DNA of 64,000 nucleotides from positions 1 to 64,000 of the forward strand of contig NZ_JAUQON010000013.1 in NCBI RefSeq assembly GCF_030580955.1, read 5' to 3'. Below, piece by piece: positions 1-12,592 of the stretch. A program made the translations under genes and the position numbers. Position 1 is the first letter of the stretch; every line of letters begins with the position of its first letter. This DNA is from Hymenobacter convexus. Its GTDB lineage: Bacteria > Bacteroidota > Bacteroidia > Cytophagales > Hymenobacteraceae. Under the pieces are notes generated by a model. The model had not been told where the DNA came from. It ran no database searches and saw only the letters and a program-made list of their open reading frames with translations.

Positions 1-88
1 TTCTTTACCTCGGTAGTAATTCAATCGAAAGGATTTACTACTGAGGTAAAGATGCTTCGCGACGCTCTGCATGACGTTCTATATATCA
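1..88. repeat. REP-like inverted repeat, family A, copy 1 (partial or degenerate)
   Basis: Positions 5-20 and 37-52 pair as an imperfect hairpin, and 46-88 match the right arm of the family A element (AGATGCTTCG then GCATGACGTTCT) that recurs nine more times in this window. The matching left arm is either degenerate or lies to the left of the window. It sits at the 3' end of the leftward NFACT gene. Confidence 0.75.
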
Positions 89-97
89 TATCCTCCC

Positions 98-1660
98 CTA
101 CTTATCCTCGTCCCGGTCAAACGGGTTGCCGGGCTTCACCAGTATCACCCGTTCGCGCTCTACTAGCACCTGGCCGGGCCGGGCGCCCCGGGGCTTGCGC
201 ACGAATTTTTTGGGCGTGACCGTGACCGGGCACAGCGTGTCGTGCTGGCGCTTGGAGTACCAGCCGGCCAGCATGGCGGCATGCTCCACTACGGGCTCCG
301 GTATGGTCTGGCCGGCGCGGTGCCGGATGACGACGTGCGAGCCGGCCACGTCTTTGGCATGCAGCCAGAGGTCCTCTTTGTGCGCGTATTTCTGGGTCAG
401 CAGGTCGTTGTTTTCGGCGCTCCGGCCTACCAGAATGGTAAAGCCCCGGTCCTCGAACACCTTGAAGGGCAGTTCGCCGGGCACTTTAGCACCCGGAACC
501 GCCGGGTCGAGGCCGTGGAGCTTGCGCCAGGCGCGCAGGCCGCGCAGTTCGGCCAGCGCGGGCAGGGTGTCCATTTCCTCCAGCCGCTCCAGGGCCGTGA
601 GGGCTTCGGCCTCGCGCCGGGCGATGCGCTCGGTGAGCTGGCGCTCTTCAATTTGCTGGTTTTTGCCCTTGCGGTAGAGGTTTTCGGCGGTGAGCTGGGG
701 CTTTTCGTTGGGCTTCAGCTTGATGACTTTGGGCTGGTTGGTATAGAAATCCAGCACCTCAATCTGCTCGGCGCGCGCCGGAATCTCGTGCAGGTGCGCC
801 ATGATGAGGTCGGCGGTGTGGCGGTATCCGGCTTCGTGCGCCAGCGCGTGCAGGCGCTTGCGGGCGTGCACGGCGGCCGTGCCGGCTTCGTCGGCGCGGC
901 GCTCCAGCAACTGCCGCAGCTGCCTGGTTTCCATTTCCAGCGCGCGGCGGCCCAGTGCCATGGGCACGAAGCGGCGCAGGGCGGCAACGGGGTCATGGCC
1001 GGGCAGCGTTTCCAGAATGTCGCCCAGCGGCAGCAGGCTCAGCCGCGTGCGGCCCTCAAATTGGATGATGTAATAATGCGCGGGTTTCTCGAGCTGGGCC
1101 AGCACCTGGTTTACCAGCCGGGTTTTGGTTTCGGCCGGAGCCAAGTCGTAGCCCTGGGTGCGGAGGTAGCGCAGGGGCAAATCGGCCAGCGGCGGCGGGA
1201 GCTTGCCGGTTGCCAGCGGTAGCGCCTTGGCTTGCGGCTTCAGTTCCGCATCAGCCAATAGCTTTTGCTGAAAAAGCTGGGCCGGCGCATCGGGCGCGGT
1301 GCGGAAAATGGCATTCGGCCGCGGGCCGTAGAGCTTGAAGACTAGCCGGGCGCCGCTCCGAAAATTCACTTGCAGCACCCGGTCCTGCGGCCACGCGGCC
1401 ACGCTTTCCACCTGCTCGCCCAGCAGAGCCGGAAACAAATCCACCGAATTGGCCCGGGCGCGCTGGAAGGTTTCGGGCAGCGCCAGCGCCGGGAATGTGG
1501 CGCCCAGCTGCGCCTTCAGCCAGAATTCCTGGCTGCCGTTGCTGAGCCCAATCACCAGCTCGTCCTTTTCCTGCGTGAAGCACACGGCCACGCGGTAGCC
1601 CCGCAGCCGCTCGGTGAGGGCGGGGGCCAATTGGCGTAGGAAATAGTAGTTGGTGTGCAT
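98..1660 (-). CDS. NFACT family protein (RqcH/Rqc2-like)
   Basis: Probable ribosome-associated quality-control factor. Family members bind the 60S/50S-peptidyl-tRNA complex of stalled ribosomes, and bacterial RqcH adds alanine tails. The 520-residue protein has the NFACT-N domain (about 1-210) with a DR pair (Asp93-Arg94 in PQDRVL) matching the functionally important DR motif of RqcH, then two long charged helices (about 240-370, likely the coiled-coil arm), then NFACT-R/DUF814 (about 395-510) with KYAHKEDLWLHAKD and GSHVVIRH. The length is slightly below the about 570 residues of Firmicute RqcH. The start is the only Met before the conserved N-terminus. It stands alone, with a REP-like element just downstream. 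Family assignment is firm; Ala-tailing activity is inferred. Confidence 0.88.
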   Translation of the reverse strand: MHTNYYFLRQLAPALTERLRGYRVAVCFTQEKDELVIGLSNGSQEFWLKAQLGATFPALALPETFQRARANSVDLFPALLGEQVESVAAWPQDRVLQVNFRSGARLVFKLYGPRPNAIFRTAPDAPAQLFQQKLLADAELKPQAKALPLATGKLPPPLADLPLRYLRTQGYDLAPAETKTRLVNQVLAQLEKPAHYYIIQFEGRTRLSLLPLGDILETLPGHDPVAALRRFVPMALGRRALEMETRQLRQLLERRADEAGTAAVHARKRLHALAHEAGYRHTADLIMAHLHEIPARAEQIEVLDFYTNQPKVIKLKPNEKPQLTAENLYRKGKNQQIEERQLTERIARREAEALTALERLEEMDTLPALAELRGLRAWRKLHGLDPAVPGAKVPGELPFKVFEDRGFTILVGRSAENNDLLTQKYAHKEDLWLHAKDVAGSHVVIRHRAGQTIPEPVVEHAAMLAGWYSKRQHDTLCPVTVTPKKFVRKPRGARPGQVLVERERVILVKPGNPFDRDEDK

Positions 1661-1817
1661 TAAAAGAGCGTCTCAGTGTTTCAATAATCCTGGCCGGATA
1701 CCAGCCGAAGGCATTACGGCAAAAACTTCAGCCCCCGCGTGCAACGTGTGATGCAGCGTAACGGTCAACCAACCACCAGGCAACATCCCGTGCGGCCTCC
1801 ATCCGGTTTCCCGAGCT

Positions 1818-2270
1818 ATGAACAAATACCTGCTTCTCGTCATTTTAGGCCTGGGTCTGTCTTCGTGCAAGAAAGATGACGCTGAAAATCCAGCGGTTGT
1901 CACTGCTGGATTCAACCAAGATTTTTCCCTCTATTCCCAGCAGCAGGCCTCCTTGCCCCTGCCAACCCAGCCGGAACTGGCCATTGCCGTGACGGACCTT
2001 CGCTTCTCTATCTGCCCTCGAAACGCCAACTGCTTGGTGGCCGACTACGCGGTACCTACACTTCGTATTACCGACGCCCAGGGCAGCATGCAGCAGCTGA
2101 ATATCCCGACCAATTTCTACGGTCGAAGAACTTCCGACTGGATTGACACGACCAGCGTCCGCGCCAACGGCCGACGCTACCTGCTTACGTACGTGAACTG
2201 GCAGGTTCAGGGAGATTATTACGCGGCAACAAAGGAGAACATCAAGTTGACATTTCGCGTCAGCAGATGA
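1818..2270 (+). CDS. small lipoprotein of unknown function
   Basis: A 150-residue protein. A short hydrophobic leader ends in a lipobox (LSSC, Cys17) followed by KKDD, so it is predicted to be lipidated and exported. Acidic residues right after the Cys are common in surface-exposed Bacteroidota lipoproteins. The mature part looks like a beta-rich domain with two cysteines (ICPRNANC) that could form a disulfide. No family is recognised. It is divergent from the NFACT gene and convergent with the MBL-fold gene, so there is no operon context. Confidence 0.7.
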   Translation: MNKYLLLVILGLGLSSCKKDDAENPAVVTAGFNQDFSLYSQQQASLPLPTQPELAIAVTDLRFSICPRNANCLVADYAVPTLRITDAQGSMQQLNIPTNFYGRRTSDWIDTTSVRANGRRYLLTYVNWQVQGDYYAATKENIKLTFRVSR

Positions 2271-2300
2271 CGTGCTTAAGCCGGCCGCCCGACGTTGTCC

Positions 2301-3068
2301 CTACACCTCCACCCGCAGCCCGTCGTAGGCCAGCCGAATCCAGTCCGGCAGTTCCGCCTCCACCTCCTGGTGGCGGCCCAACTGGTGGCTGATGTGCGTG
2401 AGGAAAGCCCGCTTGGGCGCGGCTTCTTGCAGTACCGCCACGGCTTGGGCCAGGGTGAAGTGCGAGATGTGCTCCTCCCGCCGCAGGGCGTTGAGCACAA
2501 TCACGTCGGCGTCGCGCAGCTGGGCACGGGTGTCGGGGCCGATGTGGTTGGCATCCGTCAGGTAGCAGAAGCCGCCGATGCGAAAGCCCAGCACCGGCAG
2601 GCGGTGGTGCATGGCGCGCAGCGGCAGCACGGGCACGCCCATCACATCAAAGGGCTCGTCGTCGCGCTCGATGGGGTGCAGCGTCACGCGGGGCACGCCG
2701 GGGTATTTATGCTCCGCGAAAATGTAGGCGAATTCCTGCTGCAGCTGGCGCAGCACGCGCGGCTCGCCATACACCGGCATGTCGGTTTGCTGCCGGAAAT
2801 TGAAGGCCCGAATGTCGTCGAGGCCGGCCGTGTGGTCCTTGTGCTCGTGCGTGAAAAGCAGCGCATCGAGGTGCGTGACGCGGGCGCGCAGCATCTGCTG
2901 CCGGAAATCAGGCCCCGAATCAATCACGAAGCTGCGCCCGGCCACGGCCACGTGCACCGACACGCGCAGGCGCTGGTCGCGGTGGTCGAGCGAGCGGCAC
3001 ACGGCGCAGGTGCACCCAATCATGGGCACGCCCGAGGAGGTGCCCGTGCCGAGGAAGGTTACTTGCAC
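2301..3068 (-). CDS. MBL-fold metallo-hydrolase (PhnP-like phosphodiesterase family)
   Basis: A 255-residue cytosolic metallo-beta-lactamase-fold hydrolase. The metal-binding motif THEHKDHTAGLDD (His74, His76, Asp78, His79) is complete, and further ligands are present downstream (MHHR, TDANH). The N-terminal GTGTSSGVP and cysteines at 19, 21 and 24 are typical of the PhnP-like subgroup, in which they form a structural metal site. PhnP itself hydrolyses cyclic phosphodiesters; in Bacteroidota without phn genes the substrate is unknown. It ends 23 bases from the preceding convergent gene region and starts next to an AT-rich inverted repeat. Family is firm, substrate open. Confidence 0.87.
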   Translation of the reverse strand: MQVTFLGTGTSSGVPMIGCTCAVCRSLDHRDQRLRVSVHVAVAGRSFVIDSGPDFRQQMLRARVTHLDALLFTHEHKDHTAGLDDIRAFNFRQQTDMPVYGEPRVLRQLQQEFAYIFAEHKYPGVPRVTLHPIERDDEPFDVMGVPVLPLRAMHHRLPVLGFRIGGFCYLTDANHIGPDTRAQLRDADVIVLNALRREEHISHFTLAQAVAVLQEAAPKRAFLTHISHQLGRHQEVEAELPDWIRLAYDGLRVEV

Positions 3069-3072
3069 TTTG

Positions 3073-3186
3073 TTGAATTAAAAATTAAGAATTAAAAATT
3101 AAGAATTGTCCTTGCCAACTTCGCAACAATTGCAAAGTCAGCACATTGACATTTTTAATTCTTAATTTTTAATTCTCAATTCAATT
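3073..3186. repeat. AT-rich inverted repeat (family B)
   Basis: The arms are made of repeated AATTAAAAATTAAG units at 3073-3105 and their complement at 3150-3186, separated by about 45 bases. It lies between the MBL-fold start and the response regulator stop; the stop codon of the regulator (complement of 3185-3187) touches the right arm. This is a mobile-looking palindrome of a different class from family A. Confidence 0.75.
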
Positions 3187-3571
3187 AGCCCACGTACTGC
3201 TTCACCACGCGCACCAGGGCGTCGAAATCGAGCGGCTTGGGCAGGTAATCGGTCACGCCGGCCTCGCGGAACTGGTCCATCGAGTAGTTGTTGGCGTTGC
3301 CGGTGATGGCGATAATGGGCAGCTTATTGATTTTGGGGTCGGCGTGGGCCCGGATTTCGCGGGTGCACTGCATGCCGTCTTTCACCGGAATGTTGATGTC
3401 CATCAGCACGCAATCGACCGGGGTCGATTCGATTTGCTTCAGCACCTCGCCGCCGTTCTTCGCCAGCACAATTTTGTATTTCTGGAGCTCGAGAATTTTG
3501 CGGGTGAGGTTAAGAATCACCGAGCTGTCCTCAGCAATCAGAATGGTTTTGGATTGGGTATCGACGGACAT
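3185..3571 (-). CDS. single-domain response regulator (CheY-like)
   Basis: A stand-alone receiver domain of 128 residues with no output domain. The acidic pocket Glu14-Asp15, phosphoacceptor Asp58 (MDINIP), Thr90 (IAITGN) and Lys112 (LPKPLD) are all present, so it should be phosphorylatable. It lies 56 bases downstream of and in the same direction as the large hybrid histidine kinase, whose Hpt domain is the obvious phosphate donor. It probably acts as the terminal or shuttle receiver of that phosphorelay, by protein-protein contact rather than DNA binding. The partner is inferred from position only. Confidence 0.9.
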   Translation of the reverse strand: MSVDTQSKTILIAEDSSVILNLTRKILELQKYKIVLAKNGGEVLKQIESTPVDCVLMDINIPVKDGMQCTREIRAHADPKINKLPIIAITGNANNYSMDQFREAGVTDYLPKPLDFDALVRVVKQYVG

Positions 3572-3627
3572 GAGCGTGGGGTTGGGATGGGTTTAGGTGG
3601 TAGAATTCAGAGAGATGAATGTCGGTA

Positions 3628-7299
<3,672 letters not shown>

Positions 7300-7395
7300 A
7301 CAATAACGCGTGCTGCGTGTTGAATTTCGTGCTAATATAGCCAGTGCCGGGCCGGGCCGCGGTGTAAATTTGGCCAAAATAAAATAACGACTAAC

Positions 7396-8568
7396 GTGGA
7401 GTGGCCTTGGCCGCGCCCATATCGCCCTTTGCCGCCGTCCTCCGCTCCGCGCCTGCTCTTCACCGTCACCACCGACCTGTGCTTCGACCAGCGGATGCAG
7501 CGCATCTGCGGCAGCCTGGCCGCGGCCGGCTACCGGGTGCAACTGGTGGGCTGGCAGCGGCCCGCCTCGCCCCCGCTCACCCCGCAGCCCTACCAACAGC
7601 ACCGCCTGCGCGGTTGGTTTCAACGCGGGAAGCTGTTTTACCTGGAGTACAACCTGCGGCTGTTTTTTTACCTGCTGGGCCAGCGCGCCGCCGCCTGGTG
7701 CGCCTGTGACCTCGACACCGCACTGCCCGTGTGGCTGCGGGCCCGGCTCGGCGGCCAGCCCTTCGTGTACGACGCCCACGAGCTGTTCACGGAAGTGCCC
7801 GAGGTGGTGGCCCGGCCCGCCGTGCAGCGCATCTGGCGCTGGGTAGAGGGCTTCATCGTGCCACGCGCCCGGCTGGCCTACACGGTGGGCCCGGCCCTGG
7901 CGCGGCTGTTTGACCAACGCTACGGCCAGCCCTTCGGTGTGGTGCGCAACGTGAGCCGCCTACGCACCGATGAAGTTTTGCCGCCCGCTCCGAGTGTTGC
8001 GCCCCCTGATGGCTACATCCTCTACCAAGGCGCGCTGAACGTGGGCCGGGGCCTCGAAAACCTGCTGGAAGCCATGCCGCAGGTGGCGGGCCGGCTGGTC
8101 ATTTGCGGCGAAGGCGACCTTTCGGCCGCTCTGCGCGCACAGGCCGAACGGCTTGGCCTGCTGGCCTCGGGAAAGGTGGAGTTTCGCGGCTTCGTGCTGC
8201 CCGAGGCGCTGCGCGAGGTGACGCGCCACGCCGCCGTGGGAATTATGCTGCTCGAAAACATTGGCCTGAGCTACTATTACTCACTGGCCAACAAGTTCTT
8301 CGATTACGTGCACGCCGGCATCCCGCAGGTCCTCATCGACTTCCCTGAATACCGCGCCCTCAACGACGAGTTCGACGTGGCCGAGTTGGTGACCGACCTG
8401 GCCCCCGCTACCCTGGCCGCCGCCCTCAACCGCCTGCTCCGCGACGAGCCAGCCCGCTACCAGCACCTGGCCGCCAACTGCCGCCGCGCCGCGCCGCAGC
8501 TCAGCTGGCAGCACGAGGAACGGGAATTGCGGCGGCTGTGGAGCGGCGTGGTGCCGGTAGGTAAGTAG
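7396..8568 (+). CDS. glycosyltransferase, GT4-like (GT-B fold)
   Basis: A 390-residue cytosolic GT-B-type glycosyltransferase. The N-terminal half holds the acceptor domain (FTVTTDLCFDQRM, YDAHELFTEVPEV) and the C-terminal half the nucleotide-sugar domain, with GALNVGRGLENLLEA, the VICGEGD strand and the NKFFDYVHAGIPQV segment where GT4 enzymes bind the donor. The likely start is GTG at 7396; no ATG precedes the conserved region. It is divergent from the hybrid kinase (96-base gap). There are no polysaccharide genes nearby, so the product is unknown. Confidence 0.85.
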   Translation: MEWPWPRPYRPLPPSSAPRLLFTVTTDLCFDQRMQRICGSLAAAGYRVQLVGWQRPASPPLTPQPYQQHRLRGWFQRGKLFYLEYNLRLFFYLLGQRAAAWCACDLDTALPVWLRARLGGQPFVYDAHELFTEVPEVVARPAVQRIWRWVEGFIVPRARLAYTVGPALARLFDQRYGQPFGVVRNVSRLRTDEVLPPAPSVAPPDGYILYQGALNVGRGLENLLEAMPQVAGRLVICGEGDLSAALRAQAERLGLLASGKVEFRGFVLPEALREVTRHAAVGIMLLENIGLSYYYSLANKFFDYVHAGIPQVLIDFPEYRALNDEFDVAELVTDLAPATLAAALNRLLRDEPARYQHLAANCRRAAPQLSWQHEERELRRLWSGVVPVGK

Positions 8569-8727
8569 CCAACGCAAGGTCAAAGCCTTTCGCAGAAGGC
8601 ACAGTTTGGGGCTTGGCTGGGAATTTTGCCAGTTATTTCGGAGAGTATATAGCTGAACGCGCAGCGAATTAGAGACAAATAATATTGCTTTGCTTATACT
8701 ATCCACTATTGCTCCAATAGATTCAGA

Positions 8728-9420
8728 ATGCCCCACGCCTCTATTCGTTTTTCACTAACCGCTGGACTGCTATTGTTGGCTGGCGTAATACAGGCCCAAA
8801 CGACTTTCCGCATCGGTCCTCAAGTAAGTCTTAATTGGTCGAACGCGTCCTATTTCAACGATTCCTATCGCCCAAGCGCCCGTGCCGGCTTTGAGGCCGG
8901 CGTGTTGGGCAGTCTTGATTTGGGACATGTTTCCTTGCAGCCGGCCCTGCTTTATTCTCAAAAAGGATATTACCTAACCAGTGGCACCGACCAAACCACG
9001 GGAATAAACAACGACAACTTTCGTCTCAACTACCTGACCCTGCCTGTTAAGGTGGTGTACGCACGCGCTGATGGCCAGGGCGTACAAGTCTTGGCTGGGG
9101 CCTATCTGGGTTTGCTATTAGGAGGTCGCTACGAGCGAGCCTTCACGCACAACAATAGCACGACCGTGACCACCGGCTCCATCATCCCCAATCAAACGCC
9201 GCTGAGCTACGAGGAATACTCCTCCCGGCGCCTAGATGCGGGCTTCCTAGTGGGCGTAGGCTACCGCTACAAGCGGGTGCAAGTACAAGCGAACTACTCT
9301 TGGGGTGGAACAAACCTTGCCGTCAGCTACCAATTTAAGGGGGTCAATTATGAAAACCCCTTCTATAGAAACCAAGCGGTGCAAGTCTCCTTGGCTTGCT
9401 TATTCAATGCCAAAAGCTAG
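8728..9420 (+). CDS. outer-membrane beta-barrel protein (PorT-like family)
   Basis: A 230-residue protein with a signal peptide (about 1-23, ending VIQAQ) and alternating amphipathic strands typical of the small Bacteroidota outer-membrane beta-barrel family. Family hallmarks are FRIGPQVSLNWS after the signal, LQPALLYSQKGYY, and RLNYLTLPVKVVY in the middle. Strands run to the C-terminus. Function is unknown for most members; PorT itself is a T9SS component, but this gene lacks other T9SS neighbours. Codon usage is less GC-biased than the flanking genes. Confidence 0.8.
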   Translation: MPHASIRFSLTAGLLLLAGVIQAQTTFRIGPQVSLNWSNASYFNDSYRPSARAGFEAGVLGSLDLGHVSLQPALLYSQKGYYLTSGTDQTTGINNDNFRLNYLTLPVKVVYARADGQGVQVLAGAYLGLLLGGRYERAFTHNNSTTVTTGSIIPNQTPLSYEEYSSRRLDAGFLVGVGYRYKRVQVQANYSWGGTNLAVSYQFKGVNYENPFYRNQAVQVSLACLFNAKS

Positions 9421-9666
9421 AACCTTGGCGTTATAGCAAACCAAGCACTGGCTTTTATTATTGCTCCAATTCAGGAATTGCAGTTAAAGTGCGTCTCAAC
9501 TGCTAGCCGAGGGAACGCAAAGGCACGCCGTAGCCCAGAATAAGGCCAAGCAGCAATCCGAGCATCCGGCCCGCTAACTTCGTGAGGATATTCTGCTTTC
9601 AGTAAGCGGCCTACAGCATGCTTTTGAGGTAGCTACATCGCGCTCAACTCCACAATTCTTTTCGCT

Positions 9667-11337
9667 TTGAAAAAACACCTACCCGCCCTGCTCCTCGGCA
9701 CGGCCTGCTTCGCGGCCGGCGCCCTGGTGGCCCGCCCCAGCGCCCCCGAAGAAATCACCGTGCCCCTGCTGCGCGCCGCCCAGCAGCTCATGGGCCTGAG
9801 CTTCACCGATGCCCAGCTTGACTCGACCCGCCGCAACCTGACCGGCTACCGCGACAGCTACGAGGCCCTGCGCAAGCTGGAAATGCCCAACCGCGTGGCC
9901 CCGGCCGTGGTGTTCGACCCGCGCCCGCTGCGGCTGCGGCTGGCCCAGGGGGGCAGTGGCGGCAGCGCCGGCCGCCTGCCCGACGCGGGCAAAGTGAAGC
10001 TGCCCGCCAACCGCGACGACCTCGCCTTCTATACGGTGCGGCAGCTAGGCGAGCTGCTGCGCACCGGCCTCATCACCTCCGAAGACCTCACCCGCTTCTG
10101 CCTCACCCGCCTCAAAAAGTACGACCCCAAGCTGCACTGCGTCATCACCCTCACCGAGGAGCTGGCCTATCAGCAGGCCCGGCAGGCCGATGCAGAAATT
10201 AAAGCGGGCAAGTACCGCGGGCCGCTGCATGGCATTCCGTTCGGAGTCAAGGACTTGTTCAGCGCCAAGGGCTACAAAACCACCTGGGGTTCAGTGCCCT
10301 ACAAGGAGCAGGTGCTGGACGAAGACGCCGCCGTGGTGCAGCGCCTGCGGGAAGCCGGCGCCGTGCTCTGCGCCAAGCTCACGCTGGGCGAACTGGCGCA
10401 GGGCGACGTGTGGTTTGGCGAGCGAACCCGCACGCCCTGGGACGTGACCAAGGGCTCCAGCGGCTCGTCGGCGGGCTCGGCCTCGGCGGTGGCGGCGGGG
10501 CTGCTGCCGTTTGCCATCGGCACCGAAACGCTGGGTTCCATCATGAGCCCGAGCACGGCCTGCGGCGTCACGGGCCTGCGCCCCACCTACGGCCGCGTGA
10601 GCCGCGCCGGCGCCATGGCCCTGAGCTGGACCATGGACAAGGCCGGCCCCCTGGCCCGCTCGGCCGAGGACTGCGCCATCGTGCTGGCCGCCCTCACCGC
10701 CGCCGGCCCCGACGCCCGCGACCCCGCCACCCTGCTGGCCCCCAACCGTTTCGAGTACGCCTTTGGCAGCGTGAAAAAGCTGCGCGTGGGCTACATTAAA
10801 AAGGCATTCGACCAGGGCTACCCCACCAAGGCCAACGACCAGGCCGCCCTTGAGGCCCTGCGCAAGCTGGGCGTGGAGCTGGTGCCGCTGGAAATGCCTG
10901 CGTTGTCGGCCAACAGCCTCCGGTTCATCCTCACGGCCGAGGGCGCAGCGGCGTTCGACGACCTCACCCGCTCGGGCCGCGACGGCCAGATGGTGCTGCA
11001 AAACCGCTCTGCCTGGCCCAACACCTTCCGCTCGTCGCGCTTCGTGCCGGCCGTGGAATACATTCAGGCCCAGCGCGCCCGCAGCCTGCTCATCGAGCAG
11101 ATGGACGAGAAGCTGAAAGGCTTCGACGCCTACATTACGCCCACCTTCAGCGCCAGCCTCGTCACCACCAACTTCACCGGCCACCCGGCCATTGCCCTGC
11201 CCAACGGCTTCACTGCCGCCGGCCTGCCCACCACCATCACCTTCGTGGGCCAGCTCTACGAGGAAGGCAAGCTGCTGGCCCTGGCTAAAGCCTATCAGGA
11301 CGCCACCACGTTTGACGAAAAACACCCAGCGTTGTAA
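9667..11337 (+). CDS. secreted amidase (amidase signature family)
   Basis: A 556-residue hydrolase of the amidase signature family, which uses a Ser-cisSer-Lys triad on amide bonds. Lys195 lies in PFGVKDLF, the Ser-rich segment TKGSSGSSAGS spans about 261-271, and the nucleophile is probably Ser291 in TLGSIMSP, followed by ACGVTGLRPTYGR. The usual GGSSGGS reads GSSGSSAG here. A hydrophobic leader (MKKHLPALLLGTACFAAG) suggests export, and an extra region of about 115 residues precedes the catalytic domain. The start is TTG at 9667, chosen because it gives a normal signal peptide. GatA is unlikely because of the leader and absence of gatB/C. Substrate unknown. Confidence 0.85.
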   Translation: MKKHLPALLLGTACFAAGALVARPSAPEEITVPLLRAAQQLMGLSFTDAQLDSTRRNLTGYRDSYEALRKLEMPNRVAPAVVFDPRPLRLRLAQGGSGGSAGRLPDAGKVKLPANRDDLAFYTVRQLGELLRTGLITSEDLTRFCLTRLKKYDPKLHCVITLTEELAYQQARQADAEIKAGKYRGPLHGIPFGVKDLFSAKGYKTTWGSVPYKEQVLDEDAAVVQRLREAGAVLCAKLTLGELAQGDVWFGERTRTPWDVTKGSSGSSAGSASAVAAGLLPFAIGTETLGSIMSPSTACGVTGLRPTYGRVSRAGAMALSWTMDKAGPLARSAEDCAIVLAALTAAGPDARDPATLLAPNRFEYAFGSVKKLRVGYIKKAFDQGYPTKANDQAALEALRKLGVELVPLEMPALSANSLRFILTAEGAAAFDDLTRSGRDGQMVLQNRSAWPNTFRSSRFVPAVEYIQAQRARSLLIEQMDEKLKGFDAYITPTFSASLVTTNFTGHPAIALPNGFTAAGLPTTITFVGQLYEEGKLLALAKAYQDATTFDEKHPAL

Positions 11338-11353
11338 CTGTCATGGCGGGATT

Positions 11354-11518
11354 GTCATTGCGAGCGCAGCGAAGCAATCCGTCCTGTCAAAACCAGCCCC
11401 CCCTTCCACCAGAAAGCCCCGGCTCTGCAAAGAGTCGGGGCTTTTGCTTTTAATTTTGTCACATTAATAGGTGAGTCGCTGAGAACAGGACGGATTGCTT
11501 CGCTACGCTCGCAATGAC
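11354..11518. repeat. REP-like inverted repeat, family A variant (copy 2), with nested terminator
   Basis: Arms 11354-11387 and 11485-11518 are near-perfect complements (GTCATTGCGAGCG / CGCTCGCAATGAC). The core motif is the CATTGCGAG variant of the family. Unlike the other copies the loop is long (97 bases) and contains a Rho-independent terminator. The right arm runs into the 5' end of miaA and contains an in-frame ATG. Confidence 0.85.
11413..11445. terminator. Rho-independent terminator inside the repeat loop
   Basis: AAAGCCCCGGCTCTG pairs with AGAGTCGGGGCTTTT, followed by a T-rich tail (GCTTTTAATTTT). It lies 75 bases after the amidase stop and probably ends that transcript before miaA. 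Confidence 0.75.
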
Positions 11519-11534
11519 CAGAAGCTTCCTCGCA

Positions 11535-12464
11535 ATGACAGAAAACGCCCTTCTTCCGCCCCAAATTCTCGCCCAGCTAGCCCCCACACATGCCGACCCG
11601 CGCCCCGTGCTGCTCACCATTGCCGGCCCCACGGCGGTGGGCAAAACGGCCCTGTGCGTGCAGTTGGCCCAGCAATTCCACACCGAAATCGTGTCGGCCG
11701 ATTCACGCCAGTTCTTCCGCGAGCTGAGCATTGGCACGGCCAAGCCCACGCCCGAGGAGATGCAGGGCGTGCCCCATCACTTCGTCAACAGCCACAGCAT
11801 TGCGGAGGATTACAGCGCCGGCCGCTTCGCTACCGATGCGCTGGCAGTGCTCCAAGGGCTGTTTCGGAAGCACCAACTGGTCATTCTCACCGGCGGCTCG
11901 GGCCTCTACGTGCAGGCCGTGACCGACGGGCTAGACGAGCTGCCCAGCGTGCCGCCCGAAATCCGGCAACAGCTCCAGGCCGAGCTGGCCGCCCACGGCC
12001 TGCCCCACCTCGTGGCCGAGCTGGCCGAAACCGACCCCGTGGCCCACGCCCGCATCGACCAGCAAAACCACCAGCGCGTGGTGCGCGCCCTCGAAATCAC
12101 CCGCGCCACCGGCCGCCCGTTTTCCAGCTTCCACACCGATGGCCCGCCGCCCGAAAACCCACTTTTCCGCAACGTGAAGGTGGCCCTCACCCGCGAGCGG
12201 GAGGCGCTTTACCAGCGCATCAACCTGCGCGTGGAACACATGCTGGCCGCCGGCCTCTTGGAGGAAGTGAAATCGGTACTCCCCTACCGCCACCACCACG
12301 CCCTGCAAACGGTGGGCTATCAGGAAATTTTCGGGTTTCTGGATGGCGAGTACGACTGGGCCGAAGCCGTGCGCCTACTCCAGCGCAACACCCGCCGCTA
12401 CGCCAAGCGCCAGCTCACCTGGCTGCGAAGGGACGCAGCGTATCAGTGGGTAGATGTTGGGTAA
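11535..12464 (+). CDS. miaA: tRNA dimethylallyltransferase
   Basis: MiaA prenylates A37 of tRNAs reading UNN codons. The protein has the P-loop IAGPTAVGKTAL, the SADSRQFF substrate loop, GTAKPTPEE, VPHHFVN, LTGGSGLYV and the C-terminal RNTRRYAKRQLTWLRR, all family signatures; about 309 residues is the normal length. The frame is open to an ATG at 11514, but that codon is part of the REP-like repeat right arm, so the ATG at 11535 (MTENALL) is preferred. A duplicated CTCGCAATGAC occurs at both possible starts. No operon partner; a family A repeat follows. Confidence 0.93.
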   Translation: MTENALLPPQILAQLAPTHADPRPVLLTIAGPTAVGKTALCVQLAQQFHTEIVSADSRQFFRELSIGTAKPTPEEMQGVPHHFVNSHSIAEDYSAGRFATDALAVLQGLFRKHQLVILTGGSGLYVQAVTDGLDELPSVPPEIRQQLQAELAAHGLPHLVAELAETDPVAHARIDQQNHQRVVRALEITRATGRPFSSFHTDGPPPENPLFRNVKVALTREREALYQRINLRVEHMLAAGLLEEVKSVLPYRHHHALQTVGYQEIFGFLDGEYDWAEAVRLLQRNTRRYAKRQLTWLRRDAAYQWVDVG

Positions 12465-12476
12465 CGGAAGAAAAGG

Positions 12477-12574
12477 AACGTCATGCTGAGCGCAGCCGAA
12501 GCATCTCTACCGCGCAAGTGATTATTTACTGTTGCGGCAGAGATGCTTCGGCTGCGCTCAGCATGACGTTCTTT
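12477..12574. repeat. REP-like inverted repeat, family A, copy 3
   Basis: A 32-base perfect palindrome: arm AACGTCATGCTGAGCGCAGC... (12477-12508) and its exact complement (12543-12574), with a 34-base middle. It sits between the convergent miaA and pfkA genes, where it could also act as a bidirectional transcript end. Confidence 0.9.
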
Positions 12575-12592
12575 AGTTAAACCTTTCCCTAC

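Noticed and set aside
7300..7917. Upstream extension of the hybrid kinase frame
   Set aside because: Overlaps the divergent glycosyltransferase and has no domain; the PAS domain begins right after the Met at 7299.
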